DNA of 64,000 nt from the NCBI RefSeq assembly GCF_003634585.1, contig NZ_RBLG01000002.1:496001-560000 (forward strand). The letters run 5' to 3'. The notes below the pieces were generated by a model that did no database searches, was not told where the DNA came from, and saw only the letters and a list, made by a program, of their open reading frames with translations. The DNA comes from Gillisia mitskevichiae (GTDB lineage: Bacteria; Bacteroidota; Bacteroidia; Flavobacteriales; Flavobacteriaceae). The first letter of the stretch is position 1; the number at the start of each line of letters is the position of its first letter. This document shows, piece after piece, positions 35,092-43,451 of the stretch. Position numbers and translations under genes: made by a program.

Positions 35092-35152
35092 GCAAAGCAA
35101 GATGTGTCATTGTCATGACAATCTTGCTTTGCGCCCGGAGGTTGCAAAGGTA
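35092..35152 (-). promoter_or_regulatory. promoter box facing a nested hairpin (possible tiny RNA)
   Basis: On the reverse strand a TACCTTTG box (35145-35152) fits TAnnTTTG. About 12 bases later begins a perfect 12-bp stem, GCAAAGCAAGAT with ATCTTGCTTTGC (35092-35103 and 35121-35132), whose loop holds TTGTCATGACAA (35110-35121), itself a palindrome. A transcript from this box would run straight into the hairpin. It may be a very short RNA, an operator, or a promoter and terminator joined by a deletion. Confidence 0.4.
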
Positions 35153-35534
35153 AAAAGAAAAGTAATTCGTCTGATAAATTTATTTTATATTGTTCTATGG
35201 AATGCTTAAATACAGTAATACAGCACAAACTACATAAATTCAGTGAAAAACTTTTCAACTCTGTAAGAAATTTCTTTAATCGAAAAAATTGATTTTATAA
35301 AATTTTTGTATATTTTTAATTTTTAAGGATTCACACCCTACTTCGAATCAATAACTTTTTATTATAAATACAAAAAACCCCTGATTGGGGAGTTCTTAAT
35401 ATTGCTTAATTATTAATCTCTTAAATAACTTGCCTATGTAACATGCTACTTACCAACCAGAGGAATATGCTGCAAATGTAGCGTTCTTCGCAGACACTAA
35501 AAAATATTTATAATCGTTTTAAAAATTAATTATC

Positions 35535-35741
35535 ATGAAAAAATTAACTTTAACTTTAGTAGGGATTTTTGCTTTTTCTTATGGCTTCTCTAACAATTCT
35601 ATTGAAAATTCTAAATCGATCGAAAATGTAGATTGTGTTAAATTTACTTTATCCTGTGGAATAGGTGGCTTAGCCTGTAACTTAGATACATTTGAGCAGC
35701 TTATGAACGAAATTTACTATTTTGAAGACGAATTATGTTAA
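35535..35741 (+). CDS. 68-aa secreted four-cysteine peptide
   Basis: A precursor of 68 aa: signal peptide (about 1-19, MKKLTLTLVGIFAFSYGFS), a Ser/Asn-rich spacer, then a mature part with C34, C41, C48 and C68. The first three cysteines are 7 residues apart and the last is the C-terminal residue. The segment is acidic at the end (FEDELC), with GIGG in the middle. I know no named family. It is the first gene of the island cargo, 53 bp before a GLPGLI gene. It could be an exported toxin, signal or scaffold peptide whose maturation or release uses the next three genes. Confidence 0.75.
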   Translation: MKKLTLTLVGIFAFSYGFSNNSIENSKSIENVDCVKFTLSCGIGGLACNLDTFEQLMNEIYYFEDELC

Positions 35742-35794
35742 TCATTACATTGTGGGCGTATTATTTACGCCCACATTATTAAAATTATATATCT

Positions 35795-36619
35795 ATGAAA
35801 AATTTACTCATTATTACATGTTTTTTATACACATTAGGCATCTCATCGCAAACGATCTCTAAGGAATTTTCTTTAAAATTTAAAGCCACATATTTATTGA
35901 AATTTAAGACAGACACTACAAACTTATCAGATCAAAAACATGAAGAACTATTACTATTAATAGGAGATAGCCAGTCTAAATTTATAAGTAAAGCAAGAAT
36001 AATAAGAGACTCTATAATGAGAGAAACCATTAAAAATCAAACCAGTTCAGGTTCAATAAACTTAATGGGGCTGGATTTACCAAAAACAAATATTGCAGAG
36101 ACAGTTTATAAAAATAGAGAACAGAACCAAATAATTACTACAGAGAAAAAAGGAAAAGATGATTATTTATATACGGAAGAGTTAAAGCAATTAGATTGGA
36201 GAATTTTGCCAGAAACAAAAGTTGTAGCTGGGTACAAGGTACAGAAGGCAAAGACTTATTTTGCAGGAAGAAATTACATTGCTTGGTTCACTGAGGAACT
36301 TCCTATTAGTGAGGGGCCTTATAAATTTTCAGGTTTACCTGGTTTAATTATTCAAATTCAAGATGCTCAAAATCATTACAATTATCAATTAATAAAATGG
36401 GAAAACATTAATAAAGATGAACTTGTAGAAAATAAAGATTACACTAATAATTATGTGGTCATTGAAAAAGAAGAATTTTTTAAATTTAAAAAAGAATATT
36501 ACGAAAACTTTTTCCAAAGAGCCGAAGCAAGAGGTATTACCCTAATGCTTAGCCCACAAGATAAAAAGCGAATTAAGAACAAATTTAAAAATCAAAATAA
36601 CCCCATAGAATTGGAATAA
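35795..36619 (+). CDS. GLPGLI-family secreted protein 1
   Basis: A 274-aa protein with a signal peptide (1-19) and the family signature: AGRNYIAWFTEELP (157-170), GPYKFSGLPGLI (174-185), then a beta-rich tail. GLPGLI proteins are periplasmic, limited to Bacteroidota, have no established activity, and often accompany TonB receptors. It ends KNQNNPIELE, identical to the end of the next protein. It lies 12 bp before that gene. Confidence 0.88.
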   Translation: MKNLLIITCFLYTLGISSQTISKEFSLKFKATYLLKFKTDTTNLSDQKHEELLLLIGDSQSKFISKARIIRDSIMRETIKNQTSSGSINLMGLDLPKTNIAETVYKNREQNQIITTEKKGKDDYLYTEELKQLDWRILPETKVVAGYKVQKAKTYFAGRNYIAWFTEELPISEGPYKFSGLPGLIIQIQDAQNHYNYQLIKWENINKDELVENKDYTNNYVVIEKEEFFKFKKEYYENFFQRAEARGITLMLSPQDKKRIKNKFKNQNNPIELE

Positions 36620-36631
36620 GGACTCTAATAA

Positions 36632-37417
36632 ATGATATTAAAAAAAGTTTTCTGCCATTTTTTTTACTTTTTCCCAATACTCTTATTTTCTCAACAAAGC
36701 AATAATATGCTGCGGGTAACTTATGAACTGTCATTTCAAATTGATTCTTTAGATCGATTTTCTGTAGATACAGAATATATGTACTTAGATGTAGACGATA
36801 AAGTTTCTGTGTTCAGAAGTCAAACTACGCACCTCAAAGATTCTATATTAAGTTCTAAAAATCCTAGGGCATTATTTGGGATTCAAAAATCGAAATTTAG
36901 ATATAAAATATATAAGGATCAGAAAAATGATAATTTGATCTGCTTATATGATTTTACCACATTTAAATATAAAACGGAGAATAAATTATCTCAATTAGTT
37001 TGGAAAATTGAGAACAGCAAAAAAAATATATTGGGTTATGAAACTACCTTGGCTCGTACACACTTTAAGGGCAGGGATTATGAAGCCTGGTTTGCCTCTA
37101 ACCTTCCGGTTCCTGAAGGCCCTTACAAATTTCACGGGCTGCCCGGAATGATCCTTGAAATTTATGATTCAAAAAGTCACTATCACTTTACAGCCAAAGG
37201 TATAGAGAAAATTAAGGAATCTGTAAATGTTGCTGAAAAAGATTACACCAAAATTTCAGATGCTGATTTGGATTTGTTTCGAAAAAAAATAAAAGAAAAG
37301 CCATCCTTAATATTAAACAATCCCGGAATACATATCCCAAAAGAAGGATTGGATAAATATGATAGAAATCAACGGGCAAGATTGAAAAATCAAAATAATC
37401 CAATCGAACTTGAATAA
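36632..37417 (+). CDS. GLPGLI-family secreted protein 2
   Basis: A 261-aa paralog of the preceding protein: signal peptide (about 1-20), KGRDYEAWFASNLP (146-159), GPYKFHGLPGMI (163-174; L to M in the signature) and the same last ten residues KNQNNPIELE. Outside these blocks the two differ widely, so the duplication is old or they were acquired together. It lies 5 bp before the TonB-receptor-like gene. Confidence 0.88.
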   Translation: MILKKVFCHFFYFFPILLFSQQSNNMLRVTYELSFQIDSLDRFSVDTEYMYLDVDDKVSVFRSQTTHLKDSILSSKNPRALFGIQKSKFRYKIYKDQKNDNLICLYDFTTFKYKTENKLSQLVWKIENSKKNILGYETTLARTHFKGRDYEAWFASNLPVPEGPYKFHGLPGMILEIYDSKSHYHFTAKGIEKIKESVNVAEKDYTKISDADLDLFRKKIKEKPSLILNNPGIHIPKEGLDKYDRNQRARLKNQNNPIELE

Positions 37418-37422
37418 AGTAA

Positions 37423-40068
37423 ATGAAGTTAAAACCCTGCTTTCTCCTTTTGTTGTTATTTTTCTTTTGCAAAGGTTTTTCGCAAACAGTTATTACCGGC
37501 GAAATTACTGATAAAGATAACCAACGTTTGAGCGGGGCAACCATTACTATAACCCAAGATTCAACTGCAAATATAATTGCGTATGGTATTTCAGATAGTT
37601 ATGGCAAATTTCAGATAGATGTAAAGACTGATTCGGAATACTTTTTCGTCAAGGTTGCACACTTGGGCTTTAAAAATTGGAATAATAAATTTCAAAATAA
37701 AACTCAACATATTATAGTGCAACTTACAGAATCATCAGAAGAATTGAAAGAGGTGCATATAGAATCAAAAATAATAGAAAAAAGAGGGGATACCCTTAGT
37801 TATTCCGTTTCAGCTTTTAAAGATCAAAAAGACCGGGTAATAGCCGATGTGCTAAAAAAAATGCCAGGAATAGAAATACGCAGTTCAGGTCAAATTTACT
37901 ATCAAGGGGAACCCATTCAGAAATATTATATAGAAGGCCTTGATCTTTTGGAAGGCAGGTATAACCTCGCCAACAATAACCTTTCGGCAGATGATGTATC
38001 ACAGGTTCAAATACTGGAAAACCACCAACCCATAAAGCTATTGGACAGTCTGGAGTTTTCCGAAAGGGCTTCTTTAAATATAAAACTTAAAAAAAAAGTA
38101 ACCCTCACAGGAAGTGCTGAACTGGGCAGCGGTATTTCACCCATTCTTTGGAAAGCAAATATTACCCCGATGGTTTTTACCAAAAAACAACAAGCAATTT
38201 TTTCTTATCAAGGCAACAATACAGGTAACGATGTATCTCTCGAGATCAGGGACTTTTCCTTTGAAGATTTTGGAAGGCAGGAACTTAATATCAACAAAAG
38301 GGATTGGATTTCAATTCGTAAAATTGCAGCACCATCTTTTTCCCAAGAACGCTGGCTGGACAATAATGTACATTTAGGATCAGCTAACTATTTGTTTCGG
38401 CTTAAAAATGATATTGACCTAAAGATAAATGTATCTTATTTGAACGATAGTCAACAACAAATGGGAAATACCCAAACCCTTTTCTTTACACAGAATGATA
38501 CCATTTCTATTTTGGAAAGAGTGAATAATAATTTTTATAACAAAAATTTACAGTCTAAATTTATTTTGGAAAAGAACACAGATGATAATTACCTGAAAAA
38601 CACATTGGAAATCAATAATTTTTGGGATTCACAGTTTGGTAATATTCGTACCCAAGATGACCAAATCTTACAAGCACTTAACAACCCATTCTCGGCGTTT
38701 AGAAATAAATTAAAACTTCTTAAACCATTCGGAAAACAACTAATTACCTTTGCATCAAATACCGGCTATACAGGATCCTCACAAAATCTAAATGTAAATC
38801 CTGGTCGATACAAAGAATTATTGAATGAAAATCAGCCTTATACAGGTACAAATCAGATTTTAAAATCTTTTACTTTTTTTACCGAAAACTCCGCAGGCTT
38901 TACCAAAGGATTAAAAGATATTACTATTGCACCTGAGATTGGTTTTGCGATACAAAATCAAAAATTGGATAGTCAGTTAATTCTAATTGACAATAATGAA
39001 ACTGAAACCCTTAAGGGAAATTACCGTAATGATCTCAATTTCTTTTCTTCAAATATTTATTTTACAAGCAAGTTTATCTACAAGAAAAATAGCTGGAATA
39101 TACGCCTTCAAACACCTTTCAATTACCGAATTTTTAATATTGAAGATCGTAATTTAGACAAAGTGCAAAACTTAATCCGCTTCACTTTTGAACCTGATTT
39201 ATTTATTAAAAAAGAGTTTTCAGTATTTTGGGAAGCTAGCATATACGCAAATCTTAAGAATAATTTTGGCGATGTTACTAATTTATACTACGGATTTATC
39301 CTTACCGACTACCGGAATTTACAACGGTACAATGCACCAATATCAGAGAATTTTCAACAAAATTATAGCTGGCGAATTTCCTACCGTAATCCTATTAATT
39401 CCATTTTTGCCAGTAGTTCTTATTCATTTTCTCAAACAAAAAACAACCTTTTATATAGCAACCTTATAAATCAAAATGGAGCTACCGTTTTTGAAGCGTT
39501 GGTAAAGGAAAATTATTCTAATTCACATACTTTAAACCTTAGGGGCAGTAAATATTTTAGCAAAATCAATACTACTTTAAGTTTAAGCTCTACTTTTTCA
39601 AGTATTGAACGGGAACAATTGTTAAATGAGCGTTTTGCAGACATACAAAATCAAAATTTGAATTTTAATGCGAAATTGGAATCTGAAATTACAGATTGGT
39701 TAAGCACTACTTATAATGCTGATTTAAGTTATTTATACACTATTATAGAAAGTAGAGAGACTGAACCAATAAGAACTCAATCACATTCCGTAGATTTCTT
39801 CTTTTATTTAAGTGAGCGGCAATATTTAAGTGCAAATTCTGAATATTATTATAATAGTATTTCAAACAGAAATCGTAATAACTATTTCCTGAATTTAAAT
39901 TATCAATACACCTTTAAAAAACCGGCTTTTGATTTAAGAGCTAGTTGGAATAATGTTTTAAATACCAATGAATTTGTGAGAGTATCTAATTCGGAGTTCT
40001 CATATATTCAGAGTACCTATAGACTTAGGCCTACCCAACTTCTGGTAAGTTTAAAAATTTCTTTTTAA
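37423..40068 (+). CDS. TonB-receptor-like outer-membrane protein with carboxypeptidase-like domain
   Basis: An 881-aa protein: signal peptide (1-20), an N-terminal carboxypeptidase-like domain (about 22-105; VITGEITDKDNQRLSGATI), a plug-like domain (about 135-235; ADVLKKMPGIEI and YYIEGLDLLEG) and a long barrel ending LLVSLKISF. The plug is shorter and unlike that of metal or siderophore receptors. This subtype often neighbours GLPGLI genes. It may import or export the island peptide or a related ligand across the outer membrane. It is the last gene of the cargo unit. Confidence 0.85.
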   Translation: MKLKPCFLLLLLFFFCKGFSQTVITGEITDKDNQRLSGATITITQDSTANIIAYGISDSYGKFQIDVKTDSEYFFVKVAHLGFKNWNNKFQNKTQHIIVQLTESSEELKEVHIESKIIEKRGDTLSYSVSAFKDQKDRVIADVLKKMPGIEIRSSGQIYYQGEPIQKYYIEGLDLLEGRYNLANNNLSADDVSQVQILENHQPIKLLDSLEFSERASLNIKLKKKVTLTGSAELGSGISPILWKANITPMVFTKKQQAIFSYQGNNTGNDVSLEIRDFSFEDFGRQELNINKRDWISIRKIAAPSFSQERWLDNNVHLGSANYLFRLKNDIDLKINVSYLNDSQQQMGNTQTLFFTQNDTISILERVNNNFYNKNLQSKFILEKNTDDNYLKNTLEINNFWDSQFGNIRTQDDQILQALNNPFSAFRNKLKLLKPFGKQLITFASNTGYTGSSQNLNVNPGRYKELLNENQPYTGTNQILKSFTFFTENSAGFTKGLKDITIAPEIGFAIQNQKLDSQLILIDNNETETLKGNYRNDLNFFSSNIYFTSKFIYKKNSWNIRLQTPFNYRIFNIEDRNLDKVQNLIRFTFEPDLFIKKEFSVFWEASIYANLKNNFGDVTNLYYGFILTDYRNLQRYNAPISENFQQNYSWRISYRNPINSIFASSSYSFSQTKNNLLYSNLINQNGATVFEALVKENYSNSHTLNLRGSKYFSKINTTLSLSSTFSSIEREQLLNERFADIQNQNLNFNAKLESEITDWLSTTYNADLSYLYTIIESRETEPIRTQSHSVDFFFYLSERQYLSANSEYYYNSISNRNRNNYFLNLNYQYTFKKPAFDLRASWNNVLNTNEFVRVSNSEFSYIQSTYRLRPTQLLVSLKISF

Positions 40069-40187
40069 GCTCAATTTTTCTTTTCAGAGATTCATCTACT
40101 TGCCTCTAAGCCTGAATTTTTTAAACGTGACGTGACCATCGGTAGTATAAAGATATAGGCAATAGGCACACATCTTCGTTATTAAAA

Positions 40188-41402
40188 TCACGATCCTAGT
40201 TTTTCTTTCAGTAGCATCATATCCTCGCTTAATTTATTCTCTAAAACTCGTGCATAAATCTGAGTGGTAGATAATTTGGTATGTCCTAAAAGCTTGGAAA
40301 CAGTTTCTATAGGAACGCCGTTCGATAAGGTAACCGTGGTCGCAAAAGTGTGCCTGGCAGAATGAAAGGTAATTGTTTTTTTTATTTTCAATTGCAGCAT
40401 CACCTCTTTTAGATATTTGTTGACTTTCTGGTTAGAAAATACCGGGAATAAAAATTCGTCTTTTATACTATCGGCATATTGATCTATAATATTTTGGGCC
40501 TGAGGCAAAAGTGGCACCTTTACTGTTTCGTCTGTTTTCTCCCGTTTGGTATAGATCCAATTGTTGCCATCGATTCCTTTAATAATCTGATGAATGGTCA
40601 ATTCTTTTAGATCTATATAAGAAAGCCCTGTATAACAGGAGAAGATGAAAATGTCTTTTACTTTTTGTAAGCTGCTACTGGTAAATGCAGTGCTCTCTAC
40701 TAGTTGAAGTTCTCTTTTGCTTAAATATTGCCGCTCATTTTTCTCGAACCTGAATTTAAAATTGTCAAAAGGGTTTTTAACCAACCATTCCAGCCTAATG
40801 GAAAGATTCAACATCTTTTTAAAACGTTCCAAATGTTTCATCGTGCCATTATTGCCACAAGTCTTGCGAGAAACCTTAACAGAATATAGGCGTAGAAACT
40901 GTTCAAAGTCGGTTACGAACCGATAGTTGATTTGTTTGATGTCGATATCATTGCAGCTCATTTTCTGCTTTAAAAACTCTTTTAAATAGGTTTCGGTGGT
41001 ATGATAATTTTTCATCGTTCCGGGTTTCAACACGTTTTTCATGTGGGAATTGTGATAACTCATTAATTCCAACAAAGTTTTCTGGTGTTCATCATTCCCA
41101 TAGAACCGGGCTTTGATACTCTGGGCGGAAACCACTTTATTCTCTGAGGAAAGTTGTTTATGGCAGTCCAAGAATTTAGTATAGATCTGGTTTAAATACT
41201 GGTTTAAGGTTCTTGCTATTGGAGTAGTTCCCTTGGCACGTCCTTTTGAGGCGTCCCAATGATTCACCGAAATTGATCTTTTTAGGCTGATTTCTGAACG
41301 TTTTCCATCCACGGTAACTCGGGCATAAATAAATAATTTCTTTGTGTCGTTATGGTGTTTACGAACAAAGAATAATACGGAAAAGGTAGTGTAATTAGGC
41401 AT
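40188..41402 (-). CDS. tyrosine recombinase (island integrase)
   Basis: A 404-aa integrase: arm-binding N-terminal domain (about 1-90), SAM-like core-binding domain (about 110-205) and a catalytic domain with HSARHTFA, LLGHTKLSTTQIYARV and the active-site tyrosine. The first catalytic arginine position reads CYTGLSYIDL, with Ser where Arg is usual; Bacteroidota integrases of the conjugative-transposon type often have this change. It reads away from the tRNA-Pro target, with its start 212 bp from the attachment site. It should catalyse integration and excision of the island. Confidence 0.93.
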   Translation of the reverse strand: MPNYTTFSVLFFVRKHHNDTKKLFIYARVTVDGKRSEISLKRSISVNHWDASKGRAKGTTPIARTLNQYLNQIYTKFLDCHKQLSSENKVVSAQSIKARFYGNDEHQKTLLELMSYHNSHMKNVLKPGTMKNYHTTETYLKEFLKQKMSCNDIDIKQINYRFVTDFEQFLRLYSVKVSRKTCGNNGTMKHLERFKKMLNLSIRLEWLVKNPFDNFKFRFEKNERQYLSKRELQLVESTAFTSSSLQKVKDIFIFSCYTGLSYIDLKELTIHQIIKGIDGNNWIYTKREKTDETVKVPLLPQAQNIIDQYADSIKDEFLFPVFSNQKVNKYLKEVMLQLKIKKTITFHSARHTFATTVTLSNGVPIETVSKLLGHTKLSTTQIYARVLENKLSEDMMLLKEKLGS

Positions 41403-41497
41403 TTCAAGCGTCGTTAATGAAACAATCAGTTTGCAAAGACGAAAGTCAAATCAGTTAAATGCTCTATGAAGTTACGTAAATATCTGTAATAAAAGGA

Positions 41498-41516
41498 TTC
41501 ACCGAATGATTCACCA
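41498..41516 (+). repeat. 19-bp repeat near the integrase end of the island
   Basis: An exact copy of TTCACCGAATGATTCACCA at 34385-34403, in the same orientation, 100 bp inside the attachment site and upstream of the integrase start. A palindromic AATGATAT/ATATCATT sits at 41531-41552, between this repeat and the tRNA. Confidence 0.65.
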
Positions 41517-41560
41517 GACTTATGTATTTAAATGATATTATTTGATATCATTAAAAACAA

Positions 41561-41594
41561 AAAACACTGATAATCAAGAGATTAACAGTGTTTT
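41561..41594 (-). terminator. element-borne terminator after tRNA-Pro
   Basis: AAAACACTG with CAGTGTTTT (9 bp) and an inner AATC/GATT pair, followed on the reverse strand by a T-rich run. It lies 20 bp past the tRNA 3' end, inside the island, and probably replaces the displaced native terminator at 34274-34308. Confidence 0.75.
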
Positions 41595-41614
41595 GGTGGG
41601 TTTTAATACCCATT

Positions 41615-41692
41615 TGGTCGGGGTGGCAGGATTCGAACCTGCGGCCTCCTGCTCCCAAAGCAGGCGCGATAACCGGGCTACGCTACACCCCG
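41615..41692 (-). tRNA. tRNA-Pro (anticodon TGG)
   Basis: Reverse-strand cloverleaf: acceptor CGGGGTG pairs with CACCCCG, the anticodon stem CCTGC/GCAGG encloses the loop TTTGGGA with anticodon TGG, and the T-arm reads GCAGGTTCGAATCCTGC. The 3' CCA is encoded (41615-41617). It is intact and still joined to its own upstream promoter region, so the insertion rebuilt its 3' end. Confidence 0.97.
41617..41632. repeat. attachment site, tRNA side
   Basis: GTCGGGGTGGCAGGAT overlaps the 3' acceptor arm and part of the T-arm of tRNA-Pro and equals 34310-34325. Recombination between the two copies would excise a 7.3-kb circle and leave the tRNA whole. Confidence 0.85.
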
Positions 41693-41740
41693 AAGGTTAT
41701 CTAATTAACAAGTAACAAATACTTATTGTCATAGCGGCTG

Positions 41741-41748
41741 CAAATATA
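41741..41748 (-). promoter_or_regulatory. possible promoter box for tRNA-Pro
   Basis: Reverse-strand TATATTTG fits TAnnTTTG and is followed by GCAGCC, 48 bp upstream of the tRNA 5' end. No -33 TTG stands at a good distance, so this is tentative. Confidence 0.4.
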
Positions 41749-41870
41749 AGAATTACTTTCAATCTACCTACGCCCAATTAAATTTAAATGAATTATTTTT
41801 ATCTTATATTAATTTTTGGATTTAACTTAAATTCAAATTCCGATTTTTAACATAAATTAAAACCATACTT

Positions 41871-42995
41871 ATGAAATTTAATCTCCTCATAATTAACGTC
41901 CTACTTCTGTCTTTATCTGCTTGTGCGCAAAAAGACACCACCATAGAAGCCAGCAGCTATACTTACACAGTAGAAACTATTGTCGACGACCTCCAAATTC
42001 CATGGGGAATTGCATTTCTACCAGATGGAAGTATGCTAATTACAGAAAAAAGTGGCGAGTTGATCCATTTCCAAGATGGTAAAAAACAACAAGTACAGGA
42101 AATACCAGAAGTTTATAACAGAGGACAGGGTGGTTTATTAGATATTGTTTTGCATCCAAACTATGAACAGAATGGCTGGATCTATTTCACCTACGCATCT
42201 TCAGAAGGAAATGAAGAAGGAGGAAACACGACTTTATCTAGAGCTAAATTTCAGAACAATCAGTTAACTTCATTGGAAGTTCTTTATAAAGCTACGCCAA
42301 ACACTACCAAGGGTCAACACTTTGGATCAAGGATCGCATTTGATAAAGAGGGTTATTTATACTTTTCAGCTGGGGAGCGAGGAGAAAGAGATGTGAATCC
42401 ACAAGATATTACCAGAGATAATGGAAAGATCTATAGGTTGAATGATGACGGAAGTATTCCAACTGATAATCCATTCGTAAATGATGAAACTGCCAAAAAA
42501 GCTATTTATAGTTACGGTCATAGAAATCCTCAAGGGATGATCCTTCATCCAATTACTGGAGAAATCTGGGCACACGAACACGGACCAATGGGCGGAGATG
42601 AAATTAATATTATTAAAAAAGGTGCTAATTATGGGTGGCCGGTAGTTACATTTGGTCAAAATTATAGCGGGACTTCCATAACCTCAGAAACTTCCAGGCC
42701 AGATATGGAAGATCCTATTTATTATTGGATCCCTTCTATAGCACCAAGTGGAATGGCTTATGTGACTTCAGATAAATATCCGCATTTAAAAGATAATTTA
42801 TTAATTGGCTCTCTTAAATTCCAATATTTGGAACTGGATATTCTCGACGGCGAAAAAGTTGTAAAAAGAGAAAGATTGCTGGAAGGAATTGGGAGAGTAA
42901 GAGACGTAAGACAAGGGCCAGACGGCTATATTTATATAGCTGTAGAAGGGCTTGGAATTGTAAGACTAATTGCTAACGAAACTAAAACAAAATAA
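41871..42995 (+). CDS. PQQ-dependent soluble aldose sugar dehydrogenase, lipoprotein
   Basis: A 374-aa six-bladed propeller of the sGDH/YliI family: IPWGIAFLPDGSMLITEK near the start, HPNYEQNGWIYFTY, GERGERDVNPQ and GHRNPQGMILHP, which supply the catalytic histidine and arginine around PQQ. A lipobox LSAC (about 16-19) makes it a membrane-attached periplasmic protein. It would oxidise an aldose and pass electrons to the cytochrome encoded next. It lies 200 bp outside the island, beside tRNA-Pro. The gap 41403-41870 otherwise holds only the repeat, terminator and tRNA described. Confidence 0.85.
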   Translation: MKFNLLIINVLLLSLSACAQKDTTIEASSYTYTVETIVDDLQIPWGIAFLPDGSMLITEKSGELIHFQDGKKQQVQEIPEVYNRGQGGLLDIVLHPNYEQNGWIYFTYASSEGNEEGGNTTLSRAKFQNNQLTSLEVLYKATPNTTKGQHFGSRIAFDKEGYLYFSAGERGERDVNPQDITRDNGKIYRLNDDGSIPTDNPFVNDETAKKAIYSYGHRNPQGMILHPITGEIWAHEHGPMGGDEINIIKKGANYGWPVVTFGQNYSGTSITSETSRPDMEDPIYYWIPSIAPSGMAYVTSDKYPHLKDNLLIGSLKFQYLELDILDGEKVVKRERLLEGIGRVRDVRQGPDGYIYIAVEGLGIVRLIANETKTK

Positions 42996-43451
42996 ATGAA
43001 ACTACTCCCTATACTATTTACGGCAAGCTTATTTTTGGCTTGTAATTCAGAAAAAAAGAAAGATCAAAATACCTCAAGTTCAGAAGAATTCACTATTTCA
43101 GATAACCTACAGCAGGAAAAAGTTTCAGAAAGTTTTGCAAGAGGTAAAGAAGTCTTTTCAAATTTTTGTGTAACCTGCCACTTACCAAGCGGAAAAGGAA
43201 TTCCAGGTAACTTCCCACCACTAGCTGGCTCTAATTGGCTAGTAGATAAGAGAACGGAGAGTCTTAAAGCTATAAAATATGGTTTATCTGGGCCTATTGA
43301 AGTAAATGGTGAAAGCTATAATAATGTGATGGCCCCACAGGGTTTAAGTGATCAAGAAGTGGCAGATGTTATGAATTATATTTCCAATTCATGGGGTAAT
43401 AGCTCTAAGAAAGAAGTAACTATAGAAGAGGTTAAGGCTATCTCTAAATAA
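42996..43451 (+). CDS. lipoprotein c-type cytochrome
   Basis: A 151-aa protein with a lipobox (LFLACNS, Cys16), a low-complexity linker rich in Ser/Glu and one class I cytochrome c domain with heme motif CVTCH and a distal methionine in NVMAPQGLSDQEV. Its ATG follows the PQQ dehydrogenase stop directly, so it is the probable electron acceptor. Confidence 0.88.
   Translation: MKLLPILFTASLFLACNSEKKKDQNTSSSEEFTISDNLQQEKVSESFARGKEVFSNFCVTCHLPSGKGIPGNFPPLAGSNWLVDKRTESLKAIKYGLSGPIEVNGESYNNVMAPQGLSDQEVADVMNYISNSWGNSSKKEVTIEEVKAISK

Larger units (their letters stand above)
34404..35534. other. 1.1-kb non-coding part of the island
   Basis: No reading frame over about 60 codons looks real. The stretch holds two strong structured elements (34816-34875 and 35092-35152), a short CCCC/GGGG hairpin at about 35374-35388 and AT-rich sequence before the peptide gene. 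Frames near 34660-34760 give short basic runs that could be gene debris, but I cannot match them to a family. Confidence 0.5.
34310..41632. mobile_element. 7.3-kb integrative island in tRNA-Pro
   Basis: A segment bounded by a 16-bp direct repeat of the tRNA-Pro 3' end, with a tyrosine recombinase gene next to the intact tRNA. Cargo: a 68-aa secreted Cys peptide, two GLPGLI proteins and a TonB-receptor-like protein. A 19-bp repeat lies just inside both ends. There are no mobilisation or replication genes, so it would need help to move between cells. The element supplies a new terminator for the tRNA (41561-41594), while the old one remains at 34274-34308. Confidence 0.82.

Noticed and set aside
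35052-35258. A 68-codon reverse frame across the nested hairpin in the island
   Set aside because: The frame is set by the palindrome and AT-rich flanks. It has no domain and starts upstream of the predicted reverse promoter box.
37212-37544. A 110-codon reverse frame over the end of the second GLPGLI gene and start of the barrel gene
   Set aside because: Both forward genes are well supported by signal peptides and family motifs; the reverse frame is a shadow.
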